A stretch of 64,000 bases of DNA from Myxococcus qinghaiensis (GTDB lineage Bacteria > Myxococcota > Myxococcia > Myxococcales > Myxococcaceae). The stretch covers positions 62,001-126,000 of the forward strand of contig NZ_JAKCFA010000016.1 of assembly GCF_024198215.1 (NCBI RefSeq), in the 5' to 3' direction. Below, piece by piece: positions 34,308 through 44,067 of this stretch (the stretch's first letter is position 1; each line of letters opens with the position of its first letter). The translations under genes were made by a program, and so were the position numbers. Under the pieces are notes generated by a model that saw nothing but the letters and a program-made list of their open reading frames with translations, was not told the DNA's origin and searched no databases.

Positions 34308-35762
34308 TCAGTCGAGGCCCGTGTTGGGGCGGCCCTTGTCCGTCTCGTCCTGGGTGCGGCTGCTGGGTTTGACCGTCCAGTCGAAGACCTCGGCGCCTCC
34401 AAGCTCGATGATGACGTTGCGGACCGCACGCTTGCGCTCCTCCTTGGCCTTCTGGGAGTGCAGCTTCACGTGATAGCCATTGAGGCCCATTCCTCCCTTG
34501 ATGGCCTCCTGCTGCCGCTTCATGTGTCGGTCGATGATGGCCGCGGCCAGGTAGGGGTAGCGCCTGGCGAGGGTGCCCCCGATGATTCCAGTGATGGGCT
34601 CATAGTCGTTGGGCTTGGCGCGCCCGAAGGCGCCGAAGGCATGGTGCATGAAGGTGGCGGAGGTTCCGAAGCTGCCTTGGTACAGGCCCTTCTTGGTGAG
34701 GGGAGCTTCCTCGCCCGGCAGCGCGGTGAGTCCCTTGGGCTCCTTCTCTCCATCGCGCAGGAAGCCGCCCTGGATGTCCATGACCACATCCCAGAGGGAG
34801 AGATTGAGGTTCTCCCCATCCCGGCCGCCCTTCTTGATGGTGAGGACGAAGGCTTCATCGAAGAGGGCCCTCCAGACGTCCCTGAAGCTCGTCTTCAGCG
34901 CCGTGGAGTCATAGCGGTGCTTGAACTCGAACATCCGGCGGATGAAGTCGAGCTGGAGCGCATGCTCGTACTCTCCATGGAACAGGCCCGCGGAGACGTC
35001 GTGAAAGGGTCTGCCGACCGTCCGCATCTTCTTGAGGAAGTCGAGCTCCGAGGGCGCGGGCTCGAACAGCTTCGGCAGCTTGGAGCTGACCTGCTCCACC
35101 GACTCCTTGAACGTCAACACCAGGCTCTCCGTGGGAGTCCAGCCCAGGTCCTTGACGCGGTGCATGACCAGCTCGTTGACGAAGTCGAAATAGACATGCA
35201 TCCGCGCCTGGTCGTTCAGCGCGTCATGGATGAACTGAAGGTCATCGAAGACATCTCCGTCCGGAAGTGAGCCCCCCGCCAACGCGTAGATTCTCCGGAT
35301 GTTGTAGCACTGAAGGACTCGCGGCCCGGGGCCCGCGCGGCTGACCCTGACTGACGCGGGTTCGTCCGGAGCGAGTCTCTCCGGGGCGAGTTCGCCGCGT
35401 GCGAAGGCCGCGCCCATCCGCTCGGCTTGTGCCTCCAGGTCCAGGTCATCGAGCACGCCTTCTTCCAGCAGAGCTGTCTTCAGGGCGCGCTGCTGGAGGA
35501 CATGCGTCAGCTCATGGGCGAGCAGGTGCCGACCCCAAGGCGTCCGCGGCGCGTAGAAGCCGGGGACGAAGTGGAGGTCCGAGCCCGTGGCGAACGCGAG
35601 CGCTCCATGCTTCAGCGCCTCCGTTCCCAGGTGGATGCGGACGTCGGAGAAGTCCGCGCCGAAGAAGCGCTCCAGGCTGCCCCGCACCGCGTCTGGGATG
35701 GGGATTCCCGGCCCCGTCCACGGCGTGGGCGTGGAGGAACCGCTGCGGGCGGCGTCGGACAT
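34308..35762 (-). CDS. DUF4157 (eCIS-core) protein with large C-terminal region
   Basis: A 484-residue protein. Residues 20-90 are the DUF4157 domain: PIPDAVRGSLERFFGADFSD, VRIHLG and the zinc-protease motif HELTH (His83-His87) followed by VLQQ. DUF4157 proteins are often linked to extracellular contractile injection systems as cargo or processing factors. The remaining 390 residues (DDLQFIHDALNDQARMHVYF, LWDVVMDIQGGFLRDGEKE) are unrecognised and could be an effector. ATG 35762 has AGGAG five bases upstream; a GTG lies two codons earlier. No injection-system genes are present in this window. It has no signal peptide. Confidence 0.88.
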   Translation of the reverse strand: MSDAARSGSSTPTPWTGPGIPIPDAVRGSLERFFGADFSDVRIHLGTEALKHGALAFATGSDLHFVPGFYAPRTPWGRHLLAHELTHVLQQRALKTALLEEGVLDDLDLEAQAERMGAAFARGELAPERLAPDEPASVRVSRAGPGPRVLQCYNIRRIYALAGGSLPDGDVFDDLQFIHDALNDQARMHVYFDFVNELVMHRVKDLGWTPTESLVLTFKESVEQVSSKLPKLFEPAPSELDFLKKMRTVGRPFHDVSAGLFHGEYEHALQLDFIRRMFEFKHRYDSTALKTSFRDVWRALFDEAFVLTIKKGGRDGENLNLSLWDVVMDIQGGFLRDGEKEPKGLTALPGEEAPLTKKGLYQGSFGTSATFMHHAFGAFGRAKPNDYEPITGIIGGTLARRYPYLAAAIIDRHMKRQQEAIKGGMGLNGYHVKLHSQKAKEERKRAVRNVIIELGGAEVFDWTVKPSSRTQDETDKGRPNTGLD

Positions 35763-35911
35763 GGGCACTCCTGGGGTGGATGGCTCAATCGCTCACAAGC
35801 AAGCGAGGTGCCACGTCGGCTTCCCCTGGGAGGGTGAGGCGGATGTTTCTGTTTGCGTCCGGCTGCGACGCGCCTGCTTCATGGCGGAACGCGGCCCTGA
35901 AGAATGGCAAC

Positions 35912-35946
35912 CCTCCTCCCCGGGCAAGGCTCACCCGGGGAGGAGG
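35912..35946 (-). terminator. Hairpin terminator after the VWA gene
   Basis: CCTCCTCCCCGGG at 35912-35924 and its exact complement at 35934-35946, with a 9-base loop, 10 bases downstream of the VWA stop. Confidence 0.7.
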
Positions 35947-35956
35947 TCGCCGCGTG

Positions 35957-37903
35957 TTACCGGTTGGGAAGCGCTTCCAGCGTCACCCACTCGCTGAGCT
36001 TCTTGCCGCTGTTGGTGTGGCTCTCCACGGCGTAGAAGAAGCGCCGGCTCGCGTCATTGCCGTCGAGGAAGCGCACCGCCGTCGTCGCGTCCAGGTCCTC
36101 GCTGGCGGAGACCTCGCCGATGGCCTCCATGTGGCCCGCCTTGGGCTCCAGGCTCCGGTAGACGACGTAGTGCTTGTGGTGGACGCTGTGCGGCCACGTC
36201 AGCTCCGCGTACTTGCCGTCGAGGGCGCGCACCGCGAGCTCCACCCGGTCCGGCTCGGCGTCCGGCGAGATGACGTCGATGTCGTACCGCACGCCACCGA
36301 TGGGCTCCTTCCGGTCGTCCATCTCGAAGATGTTCATGGGGAACAGGCCCTCTTCGCCGTGGGACTTGAAGCGCACGTGGATGCGCTCGTCCAGGGGCTT
36401 GTCCGCCTTGAAGGCCAGCGCGCCACCGTGGCCGCCGAAGTACAGCGTCCGGCCCTCGACGCCCTCGAGTCCCTCGGCCTCCGAGCCCGCTTCCGCCCAG
36501 AGCGCGAACAGCGTCTCCGTCAGCTCCAGCGTCACGGTGCCCGGGAACGGGTCCGCCTCGGGACGGATGAAGAGCTTCGTCGCGGCGCCCACGGTGGGGC
36601 GCACGTCATACGTGGTGCTGCCCGTGCCGCCGGACACCATCCTGACGACGTCCACGTTGCGCCAGGCGATGTTGTTGTTGAGCTGGGTGTTGGTGACGGT
36701 GTCGGAGCCGATGTACTCCGGGTAGGTCATCGGGTCACCCTCGGAGACCCACCGCGCCAGCAAGCAGTAATGACCGGGCACCGGGACATTGGCCCAGTTG
36801 ATGCGGATGTCACGCGTCTCGCCCGCGTCCAGGAAGATGCCGTGCTCGGTGTGGATGCGCTTCCAGCTCGTCGAACCCCAGGAGGAGTTGCCGCCCGACG
36901 CCAGGTAGTACAGGTGCAGCGAACCGCCAATGGGGCCGGTGGGGCGCAGCGGGCCGTAGTTGCGCAGCGTGACGAAGACGTAGTTGTTGGGCGTGCCGTA
37001 GACCGGGTTGGTGGAGGCGGCGCAGCCGTTGACGTTGTTGCACACCTTGATGTCGGGGCTGGTCCAGATGGCGCCGGAGCTGGGCTCCCAGCCGTTGTCG
37101 GCCGGCGTGTCGCGGATGAAGACGTCGGACGGGGTGCGGCAGTCGCTCAGGAAGTCCTGCACGGCCAGGTGCGCGTCCGAGCCGTTGGGCAACGTCAGCC
37201 GGTAGCCGCCCTGGGAGATGGTGGCGTAGTTCTGCATGATGCCCACCACCGTCGCGTCAGGCGTGCCGCCCGTGGGGACGTAGACGGCGTGAATGCGGAT
37301 GCCCTCGTTGTAGGCCTCCTGGGCCTGGAGGCTGGCCAGGGCGTTGCCCGTGTACAAGTCATTGAAGCCGCCCGGCAGGTTGTCGGTGATGAGGACGACG
37401 ACGCGGCGGGCCCCGGTGCGCCAGAAGCCGGTGAAGGCGCCGTTCTGGTTGGGACGGAAGGCGATGTTGTGGATGACGGTGTTGAGCGCCTCGTCGGACG
37501 CCTCCGGCAGGTTCGCTCCGCCCCAGGCGCTCAGGCCGGACACCGCCGCCGTCATCTGCGCGTCATTGCCCGCGCCCAGGTCCACCTGCACCGTGACGTC
37601 ATCCTTGAAGGTGACCAGGCCCAGCCGATAGTCGCCATTGGACGATGTCTGGACTTGTGACAGCAGCGTGGAGAAGTTCGACTGGAAGGCCACCAGCGAG
37701 CCTCCCATGCTGCCGGTGTCGTCGATGGCGAAGACGACATCCAGGGGACCGCACTCGCAGGGGTCCACCTCCGGGGGCTTGGGGGCGGGCACCGGCGCGG
37801 GGACCTTGGCGGCCAGCGCGACGTGAGAAGACATGAAGAGGCAGAGGAGTGCCGCGCCGAGCCAGGTCATGGCTCGGGGGCGGAGCGTGTTTGGCTTTGA
37901 CAT
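35957..37903 (-). CDS. Secreted von Willebrand factor A domain protein
   Basis: A 648-residue exported protein. The signal peptide ends around SSHVALAAK. A VWA domain (about 50-250) carries a MIDAS-like motif DDTGSMGGS (an Asp-x-Thr-x-Ser variant), the conserved Asp in LITDNLPGG, and a Pro-rich linker before it (PAPVPAPKPPEVDP). The C-terminal 400 residues contain beta-sandwich-like repeats and end in LSEWVTLEALPNR, resembling fibronectin-like or adhesin domains. It probably mediates metal-dependent adhesion outside the cell. Length and domain order are not those of any single well-known family. A clear terminator follows, so it is likely a single-gene transcript. Confidence 0.9.
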   Translation of the reverse strand: MSKPNTLRPRAMTWLGAALLCLFMSSHVALAAKVPAPVPAPKPPEVDPCECGPLDVVFAIDDTGSMGGSLVAFQSNFSTLLSQVQTSSNGDYRLGLVTFKDDVTVQVDLGAGNDAQMTAAVSGLSAWGGANLPEASDEALNTVIHNIAFRPNQNGAFTGFWRTGARRVVVLITDNLPGGFNDLYTGNALASLQAQEAYNEGIRIHAVYVPTGGTPDATVVGIMQNYATISQGGYRLTLPNGSDAHLAVQDFLSDCRTPSDVFIRDTPADNGWEPSSGAIWTSPDIKVCNNVNGCAASTNPVYGTPNNYVFVTLRNYGPLRPTGPIGGSLHLYYLASGGNSSWGSTSWKRIHTEHGIFLDAGETRDIRINWANVPVPGHYCLLARWVSEGDPMTYPEYIGSDTVTNTQLNNNIAWRNVDVVRMVSGGTGSTTYDVRPTVGAATKLFIRPEADPFPGTVTLELTETLFALWAEAGSEAEGLEGVEGRTLYFGGHGGALAFKADKPLDERIHVRFKSHGEEGLFPMNIFEMDDRKEPIGGVRYDIDVISPDAEPDRVELAVRALDGKYAELTWPHSVHHKHYVVYRSLEPKAGHMEAIGEVSASEDLDATTAVRFLDGNDASRRFFYAVESHTNSGKKLSEWVTLEALPNR

Positions 37904-38190
37904 GTAGTGGTTATCTCCTACGGGGTTTCCACGTCATGTCGGAGAGCGATTGGCGGGGCGTCGACGTGGCGAGCCGACGTGAGCAGGAAGCAAGCCATTG
38001 CAGGCATGCAAGTCATTCAGGTGGTTGCGGGAAGGCGCGTGACCGGATGGGTTACGCGTGAGGCGACTTTTGTGGAGTTTCCCGCTACACCCTGCCCGTG
38101 GCGCCGTGTCACAAGCCTGGGACGCGTGTCGTCTCGGAGGTGTGCGGTTGGGGCTTCCCGCCGCACGTTCTCCAACCAGCCGGGTGTACC

Positions 38191-38610
38191 GTGACTTTCA
38201 AGTTCCTGAAGCAGCCGAAGACGCCTCCTGACTCCAAGCTCTGTGGGTTCTATGCCCTGTACCACTTCACCGACGGCGGGCTGACGCGGGACCAGTTCAT
38301 CCAGAAGGCGACGGAGCACTACGAGACCGCGCTCGGGCTGCAGCACAAGGAGGCGGAGGAGATGGTCATGGATGGCAATGACCCCTCCGTCCTGAGCCTC
38401 TATGGGCTGAGGCAGAGCAACGTGGCCGAGCTCGAGACGCAGGGCGTGGGCGTGATTGCGGACACCACCCGCGGCCACTTCTTCACCGTCCGCCGGGAGA
38501 ACGGCACCTGGTTCAGCTACGACAGCTACAACCATGACGCGCCGCAGGCCTACCTCACCTTCGAGGCGCTCAAGAAGGCGGAGATTGGAAGCAGCCAGGT
38601 CTGGGTCTGA
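38191..38610 (+). CDS. Small Josephin-like cysteine protease candidate
   Basis: A 139-residue protein if started at the GTG 38191; the frame is open to 38098, so the true start is uncertain. Cys18 in KLCGFYALYHF and His in GHFFTVRRENGTWFSYDS match the layout of Josephin domains (ataxin-3): I recall the human segment as HWFTVRKLGKQWFNLNS, and the positions His, +3 Thr, +4 Val, +5 Arg, +11 Trp, +12 Phe and +16 Ser coincide, with Asp in place of the catalytic Asn at +15. The Cys near the N-terminus is also shared. If right, it is a deubiquitinase-like protease, or a relative acting on another target. This is a by-eye comparison only. Confidence 0.7.
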   Translation: MTFKFLKQPKTPPDSKLCGFYALYHFTDGGLTRDQFIQKATEHYETALGLQHKEAEEMVMDGNDPSVLSLYGLRQSNVAELETQGVGVIADTTRGHFFTVRRENGTWFSYDSYNHDAPQAYLTFEALKKAEIGSSQVWV

Positions 38611-38672
38611 GGTCTGCCAGGGACAGCCACGGCGGGGCGTGCGAGATTGGAGCCTTTGACGAGGTCTCCGAC

Positions 38673-39473
38673 TTGCGCGCTCGAATCTCTGCCTGGAGTG
38701 CCGTGCTGTCCCTGGCCGTCTTGTCCTCCGCGTGCGGCCATCGCCCGCCCGCTTCACTGCGCTGGGACTTCGAGGAGGGGCGGCTGCCCTCCGGCTGGAC
38801 GCCTCACCGGGACGAGTTCGAAGGGCAGCTCGTCGTGGACGACACCCGGGCCCATGGCGGCAGGTATGCGCTGCATGCCCGCCAGCTGGTGGGCGGCCGC
38901 GAGGGCGGGCAGGGGGGACCGAAGAAGACGGTGCGCTATTCGCTGCCCGCCGACTTCGGTCCCGTGCTGTGGGGGCGGGTCTTCGTCTACACGACGCCCG
39001 TGCGCCCGGCCTCGCACGCGGGGCTCTTCAACGCGCGATATCCCAGGCCCGGGAGCGAGGACGGCGCGTTCGAGTCGCTCGACTGGTACGAGGTGGCGAC
39101 GTACCAGGAGAAGTACATGGCCATCTGGCACCCGCCGGAGCCGCCCGGCTTTCCGGAGTGGGTGCAGGTCTCCGACACGCCGCTCGTGTTGGACAAGTGG
39201 GTGTGTCTGGAATGGCTCTTCGACGCGGCCAACGGCGAGGCCCCGGAGGCCGCCGAGCCTCGGGTCTGGCTCGACGGCGTGGAGCTGGCGTGGCCCCGGA
39301 AGTTCGTCTTCTCGGACCCGCCCACCGACACACCGCCGAAGCGGGAGAAGGCCCGGCACTTCACCGTGGTGGAGGCGGGGGTCTTCCTCTACCAGGGGCT
39401 CTCCGTGCCCACCGACTGGTGGCTGGACGACCTGGCCGTCGGTGGGCAGCGGGTGGGGTGCTCCTCCCCGTGA
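38673..39473 (+). CDS. Lectin-fold lipoprotein
   Basis: A 266-residue lipoprotein with signal ending in LAVLSSACG (TTG start at 38673, GAGG upstream). The mature part is beta-rich with frequent Trp and Tyr (LRWDFEEGRLPSGWTPHRDE, WVCLEWLFDAANG, WWLDDLAVG) and looks like a concanavalin-type jelly roll, as in polysaccharide-binding proteins and Cip1-like or lyase families. No catalytic residues can be claimed. It is cotranscribed at most with the Josephin-like gene 62 bases upstream. It converges on the WD40 gene with only six bases between stops. Confidence 0.8.
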   Translation: MRARISAWSAVLSLAVLSSACGHRPPASLRWDFEEGRLPSGWTPHRDEFEGQLVVDDTRAHGGRYALHARQLVGGREGGQGGPKKTVRYSLPADFGPVLWGRVFVYTTPVRPASHAGLFNARYPRPGSEDGAFESLDWYEVATYQEKYMAIWHPPEPPGFPEWVQVSDTPLVLDKWVCLEWLFDAANGEAPEAAEPRVWLDGVELAWPRKFVFSDPPTDTPPKREKARHFTVVEAGVFLYQGLSVPTDWWLDDLAVGGQRVGCSSP

Positions 39474-39479
39474 CGGGAC

Positions 39480-41948
39480 TCAGGCGCCGCGTCGGTCGGC
39501 GTGAATCCTCAACACATACAGGAAGTCCTTGATGGCGCGGCCCCGGCCGACGACGAGCCCGTCTCGCAGGATGAGGGTCGCCTCCAGCGGGTCGTGGAAG
39601 TGCGCCAGCGGCGTGGGGTCCTCCTGCCGATGGAAGCAGACCGGGTCCTCTCCGAGGACCTCCCAGAAGCGTCGACGGGTGACGTCGTCCGGCTCGGAGC
39701 CGCCCGGAAGCTCCGTGCGAAGCGTTCCCGAGGAGAGGTCGAACTGTCGGGTGCGCATGTCATTGGCCTGGGTGACCAGGAAGTGCTGGCCCACGGACAC
39801 CGCGAAGGCGAGGGAGGCATGGGGCAGCTCGTACCGGAGCGCGCCCGTCGCGACGTCGAAGAGGCGCACGCGCCTGTCGCTGCCACACGCCGCCACGAGC
39901 GAGCCATCCTCGGAGAGCGCTACTGCGATGACTTCTTCGTTGCAGACCTGGATGAGCCGCAGGGAGGAGCCCGTCGTCAGGTCGTAGACCTCCAGCTCTC
40001 CGGAGGCGCGACCCACGGCGAGGCGGGAGGGCTGCGTCGCCGTCGCGTAAGAAGGCTGGGGCTCCAGCAGGGCGCGGGTGGTCAGGACATTCCTTCCGCC
40101 CTTCACCTCGTACACCCACAGGCGGGCGTCGTCGGTATAGCCACACACGACGTGTTCGCCGTCGGGGGTGAAGGCGACGAGGGAGACGAGGCCCTTGGCT
40201 CCCCTCAGCGTGTGCAGCAGGGCTCCGTCCACGACGCGCCAGACTCGCACGCACCCGGCCTCGAGCGCCGCCGCCACGAGCTGTCCGTCCGGAGAGAGGG
40301 CCACGGGCTGGGGCTGGGTGTAGCGCTTCTTCGTGTCCTCCGGATTCAGCGGCTTGGCGAACAGCGTCTTCACCGGCGTCAGGCTCTTCAGGTCGAGCAA
40401 CCGGACGCCTCGCGTGGAAGGCGTCTCCATGAAGAGCTGGATGGGATACGCGGCCAGGGCGCCATCGGAACTGATGCTCCACGGCTCCATGGGCACCGCA
40501 TCCGGGTCCAGGCGGTACTCACGAACGCCGCCCTGTGCGTCAATGGCGCATCCCCCGTCGTAGCGCTGGGCGAAGGCCGCCGCTCCCTCCGGCTCTCCCC
40601 ACAGCTCATGGACGCGCTTGGGTTCGACTCGCAGCGTCGGGGGCGCGGGGGCGTAGAGGTCGCTCACCAGCAGGCCGCCATCCGCCGCTGTCAGCGCGAA
40701 GCGCTTGCCGTCGGGTGAGAAGGCCGCGCCGCGCTGATGGCCGTCGGAGGGATAGGGCCGGCTCCACAAGACGGTGCCATCGCGCACCTCCAGGACCTCC
40801 ACCCTGTTGTACGCCAGCAGGCCCAGCCGGTGGGTGCCGAGCCAGCCCACCTGCGAATAGCGCCCCGCGCCGCGCGTGCCCGGAAGCCGGGTCCATGTCC
40901 GGGTGTCCGCCACGGCGATGCCCTCGAACACCGCCCAGGAAATCCATTCGCCATCCGGGCTGAACTCCACCGTGTCGACGTACCCATCGGAGTCGATGCG
41001 CGTCACCTGGGTCCACGTCGCGGTGTCCCAGATGCGCAGCGTGGAGTCGGACGCGCCGCTCGCGAGCCAGCGCCCCGACGGGTGGAAGGACAGGGCCAGC
41101 ACCGACTGCTCATGTCCCTTCAGCGTCTTCACCAGGCGGCCCGAGTCCACCTCGAATACGTGTACCAGCCACCCCAGGTTGCCGCTGGCGAGCAGGCGTC
41201 CATCCGGACTGAAGGCGACCGAGGTCACCTGTCCCTCCTGTCCCGGAAAGTCCTTGAGGAGCGCCCCGGTCGCCACGTCCCAGATGCGCGCGTCGTGGCC
41301 CCTGGAGCCCGAGGCCAGCTGGGTGCCGTCCGCGCTCCAGGCGATTCCGCGCACCTCCCCTTCGTGGCCCTCCATCACCTGGACGCACTCGCCCGTGGCC
41401 ACGTCCCAGACGCGCACGTTGTTCCCGTCGGACCAGGAGCCGGTGGCCAGCCGCGTCCCCGCCGGGTTGTAGGCCGCGCACAGCACCTGGGCGTCGTGCC
41501 AGTAGAAGGAGTCAGCGCTCTCCAGGGCACCGCGCAGGGGCAGCAGGGACTCCACCCAGGGAGCCGCGCCGTCCACGTCGCGCTGGCGCCGCCAGTGCTC
41601 GGCGAGCTTGAACAGGTGCGCGTCCGGCGCGCTCCAGGGGCCGGGGCCCTCGGTCTCGAAGTGCGCGGCGGCGTCGGGCGCGTCGTGCCAGCGCAGGCGG
41701 TTGTAGAGGCACTGGAAGAGGGCCTCGGGGTGCGCCTGGAGGAAGGTGGCGTCGAGCTCGACGGCCTTGCGCAGGACGCGCAGCGTGCGCGGGCCCACGG
41801 CCGGGCCGACCTCCTTGAGGACGAGTGCGTCCGGAGGGGTGCGTGAGAGCACCTCGTCCAGGGTGGCGAGTAGCGCCGTCACGCCCTGGGTGCTCACGAG
41901 GTCTTCGAGGGTGGACAGCTCGGTGAGGGACTGGAGGTCGTAGGTCAT
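39480..41948 (-). CDS. WD40-repeat protein
   Basis: An 822-residue protein without signal peptide. Residues 1-150 are a helical N-terminal domain (LRVLRKAVELDATFLQAHPE). From about 155 the sequence consists of WD40 blades (for example LATGSWSDGNNVRVWDVATG, QLASGSRGHDARIWDVATG, WLASGASDSTLRIWDTATW), enough for two propellers. It is a protein-interaction scaffold; partners are not apparent. Similar proteins in myxobacteria are often linked to serine/threonine kinases or caspases, but none lies adjacent. The stop is 6 bases from that of the lipoprotein gene. Confidence 0.9.
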   Translation of the reverse strand: MTYDLQSLTELSTLEDLVSTQGVTALLATLDEVLSRTPPDALVLKEVGPAVGPRTLRVLRKAVELDATFLQAHPEALFQCLYNRLRWHDAPDAAAHFETEGPGPWSAPDAHLFKLAEHWRRQRDVDGAAPWVESLLPLRGALESADSFYWHDAQVLCAAYNPAGTRLATGSWSDGNNVRVWDVATGECVQVMEGHEGEVRGIAWSADGTQLASGSRGHDARIWDVATGALLKDFPGQEGQVTSVAFSPDGRLLASGNLGWLVHVFEVDSGRLVKTLKGHEQSVLALSFHPSGRWLASGASDSTLRIWDTATWTQVTRIDSDGYVDTVEFSPDGEWISWAVFEGIAVADTRTWTRLPGTRGAGRYSQVGWLGTHRLGLLAYNRVEVLEVRDGTVLWSRPYPSDGHQRGAAFSPDGKRFALTAADGGLLVSDLYAPAPPTLRVEPKRVHELWGEPEGAAAFAQRYDGGCAIDAQGGVREYRLDPDAVPMEPWSISSDGALAAYPIQLFMETPSTRGVRLLDLKSLTPVKTLFAKPLNPEDTKKRYTQPQPVALSPDGQLVAAALEAGCVRVWRVVDGALLHTLRGAKGLVSLVAFTPDGEHVVCGYTDDARLWVYEVKGGRNVLTTRALLEPQPSYATATQPSRLAVGRASGELEVYDLTTGSSLRLIQVCNEEVIAVALSEDGSLVAACGSDRRVRLFDVATGALRYELPHASLAFAVSVGQHFLVTQANDMRTRQFDLSSGTLRTELPGGSEPDDVTRRRFWEVLGEDPVCFHRQEDPTPLAHFHDPLEATLILRDGLVVGRGRAIKDFLYVLRIHADRRGA

Positions 41949-41994
41949 CGCGGGAGAGACTCTCGCACGACCTCCCGTCCCGATTGGAGCCGGT

Positions 41995-43899
41995 TCAGGC
42001 GTTCTTCCGTCCGCGAGCGCGCGGCGCCTTCGCCTCGGCCTCGCCGCCGGTGGGGCCCGGTGCGTCCTTCATGTCCAGGACGGCCTGGACGATGTGCTCG
42101 GCGTCGATGCCGGCCGCGCTCAAGAGCTCCTCGGGCTTGCCGGAGCCGGGCAGCTTTCGCACCGCCAGGCGCTTCACGCGAGGCAGCGGCGAGGCGTCGT
42201 CGGAGAGGGCCTCGAGCACCGCGTCCGCGAGTCCGCCTTCGGCCCAGTGGTCCTCGACGACGATGAGCCGTCCCTGCGTCTCCTTCGCGGCCTGCCGCAG
42301 CGTTTTCGCGTCCACGGGCTTCACGGAGTACAGGTCGATGACGCGCACGGCGACCCCTGCCTCCTGGAGCCGAGCATGGGCCTCCAGCGCTTCATGCAGG
42401 GTGATGCCCGCGGCGACAATCGTCGCCACGTCCTGGTCGGAGCGCCGGAGCACCTTGCACCCGCCGACGGGGAACTTCTCCGTGGCGGAGTAGAGGATGG
42501 GCGTCTTGGCGCGCGTGGTGCGCAGGTAGCTGATGCCGGGCAGGTCCACGAGCTCGGCCATCAGCGCGGCCGTCTGGTTGGCGTCGCTGGGGTACAGCAC
42601 GGTGCTGCCCGCGACGGCGCGCATCATCGCCAGGTCCTCGAGGCCCATCTGCGAGGGGCCGTCCTCGCCGATGGAGCAGCCCGCGTGGCTGCCGCACACG
42701 TGCAGCGTCGCGTTGGAGACGGCCGCCATGCGAATCTGGTCATACGCGCGCGACAGGAAGGCCGCGAAGGTGCTGATGAAGACGCGCTTGCCCAGCACCG
42801 CCATGCCCACGCCGCTGGACACCATGTTCTGCTCGGCGATGTACATCTCGAAGTAGCGCTGGGGATGGGCCTTCTTCAGCTCCTCCGAGTACGTGGAGTT
42901 GGACACCTCCGCGTCCAGCGCGACGAGGTCCGGGTGCGCGTCACCCAGCGCCTTCAGGGCATCGCCGTAGACCTTGCGGGTGGCCACCTTCTCGTCGGTG
43001 GGGTAGTGGGGCAGCTTCAGGGGCGCGGCCGATTCCCGGGCGGCGGGGTGGGTGACCTCCGGCTTCTTCACCTCGATGCGCAGGTGGCGCTCGCCGCCCA
43101 GCCCCTGGATGGCCTCGCGCGCCTGCTCTTGGGACAGGGGCTTGCCGTGCCAGCCTTCCTTGTTCGCGATGGCCGGGTAGCCGCGGCCCTTCTCCGTCTT
43201 GAAGACGAGGCAGGTGGGCTTGCCCGTCGTCGCCAGGGCCTCCGCCAGCGCGCGGTCGATGGCGCCCAGGTCATGGCCGTCCACGGCCAGCGCGTGCCAG
43301 CCGAAGGCGCGGGCGCGGGCGACATAGGCCTCGTCGTTCCAGCCCAGCTCCGTCGGTCCGCTCTGGCCCAGGCGGTTCATGTCGATGAGGGCGCAGAGGT
43401 TGTCGAGCTGGTAATGCGATGCCTTGTCGAACGCCTCCCAGACCGAGCCTTCGGCCGTCTCGCTGTCACCCATCATCACGTAGGTGCGGAAGCGCCGCTG
43501 GTCCAACCGCGCCATCAGCGCCATGCCCACGCCAATGGCGAGTCCCTGGCCGAGCGAGCCGGTGGCCACGTCCACGAGCGGTAGCACGTGCGGGTTGGGG
43601 TGTCCTTCCAGGCGGCTGCCGAGCTTGCGCAGTGACAGCAGCTCCGCGTCGGCGATGGCGCCCGCCGCCTTGAACGCCGCATAGAGGACCGGGCAGGCGT
43701 GGCCCTTGGAGAGCACGAAGCGGTCATTGTCGGGCGACTTGGGCTGCTGGAAGTCGAAGCGCAGATACTTCTGGAACAGGACGGCGACGATGTCCGCCGC
43801 GGACATGGAGGAGCTGGGGTGTCCCGAGCCCGCCGCTGTCGTCGCTCGAATGCTGTCGATTCGAAGCTGTGCCGCGAGCTCTGCCAGTGTGTCTGCCAT
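41995..43899 (-). CDS. tkt: Transketolase
   Basis: A 634-residue single-chain transketolase that moves two-carbon ketol units between sugar phosphates in the non-oxidative pentose phosphate pathway, using thiamine diphosphate. Evidence: SIRATTAAGSGHPSSSMSAA at the N-terminus, the diphosphate/Mg motif GDSETAEGSVWEAFDKASHY with LIDMN, and GSHAGCSIGEDGPSQMGLED in the pyrimidine domain. The C-terminal part covers the usual third domain. ATG 43899 follows GGAGAGAGACG. The frame is open upstream, antisense to transaldolase, but that is a shadow. Divergent to the transaldolase gene across 168 bases, so the two pathway partners probably share control. Confidence 0.97.
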   Translation of the reverse strand: MADTLAELAAQLRIDSIRATTAAGSGHPSSSMSAADIVAVLFQKYLRFDFQQPKSPDNDRFVLSKGHACPVLYAAFKAAGAIADAELLSLRKLGSRLEGHPNPHVLPLVDVATGSLGQGLAIGVGMALMARLDQRRFRTYVMMGDSETAEGSVWEAFDKASHYQLDNLCALIDMNRLGQSGPTELGWNDEAYVARARAFGWHALAVDGHDLGAIDRALAEALATTGKPTCLVFKTEKGRGYPAIANKEGWHGKPLSQEQAREAIQGLGGERHLRIEVKKPEVTHPAARESAAPLKLPHYPTDEKVATRKVYGDALKALGDAHPDLVALDAEVSNSTYSEELKKAHPQRYFEMYIAEQNMVSSGVGMAVLGKRVFISTFAAFLSRAYDQIRMAAVSNATLHVCGSHAGCSIGEDGPSQMGLEDLAMMRAVAGSTVLYPSDANQTAALMAELVDLPGISYLRTTRAKTPILYSATEKFPVGGCKVLRRSDQDVATIVAAGITLHEALEAHARLQEAGVAVRVIDLYSVKPVDAKTLRQAAKETQGRLIVVEDHWAEGGLADAVLEALSDDASPLPRVKRLAVRKLPGSGKPEELLSAAGIDAEHIVQAVLDMKDAPGPTGGEAEAKAPRARGRKNA

Positions 43900-44067
43900 C
43901 GTCTCTCTCCAGGCTGTAGGGGACTTCCGTAGAGTGTTGATGGTGGAGTCCCCGGTGAAGCGAAGGCCCTCTCTTCGAGGAGCAGCCCGGCGGGGAAGCC
44001 CCGGGCCGTGGGCCTGCTCACACCCTGGAGGGCGTGGGCACATTGAAGACCAGGGGGAGAACGTCCC

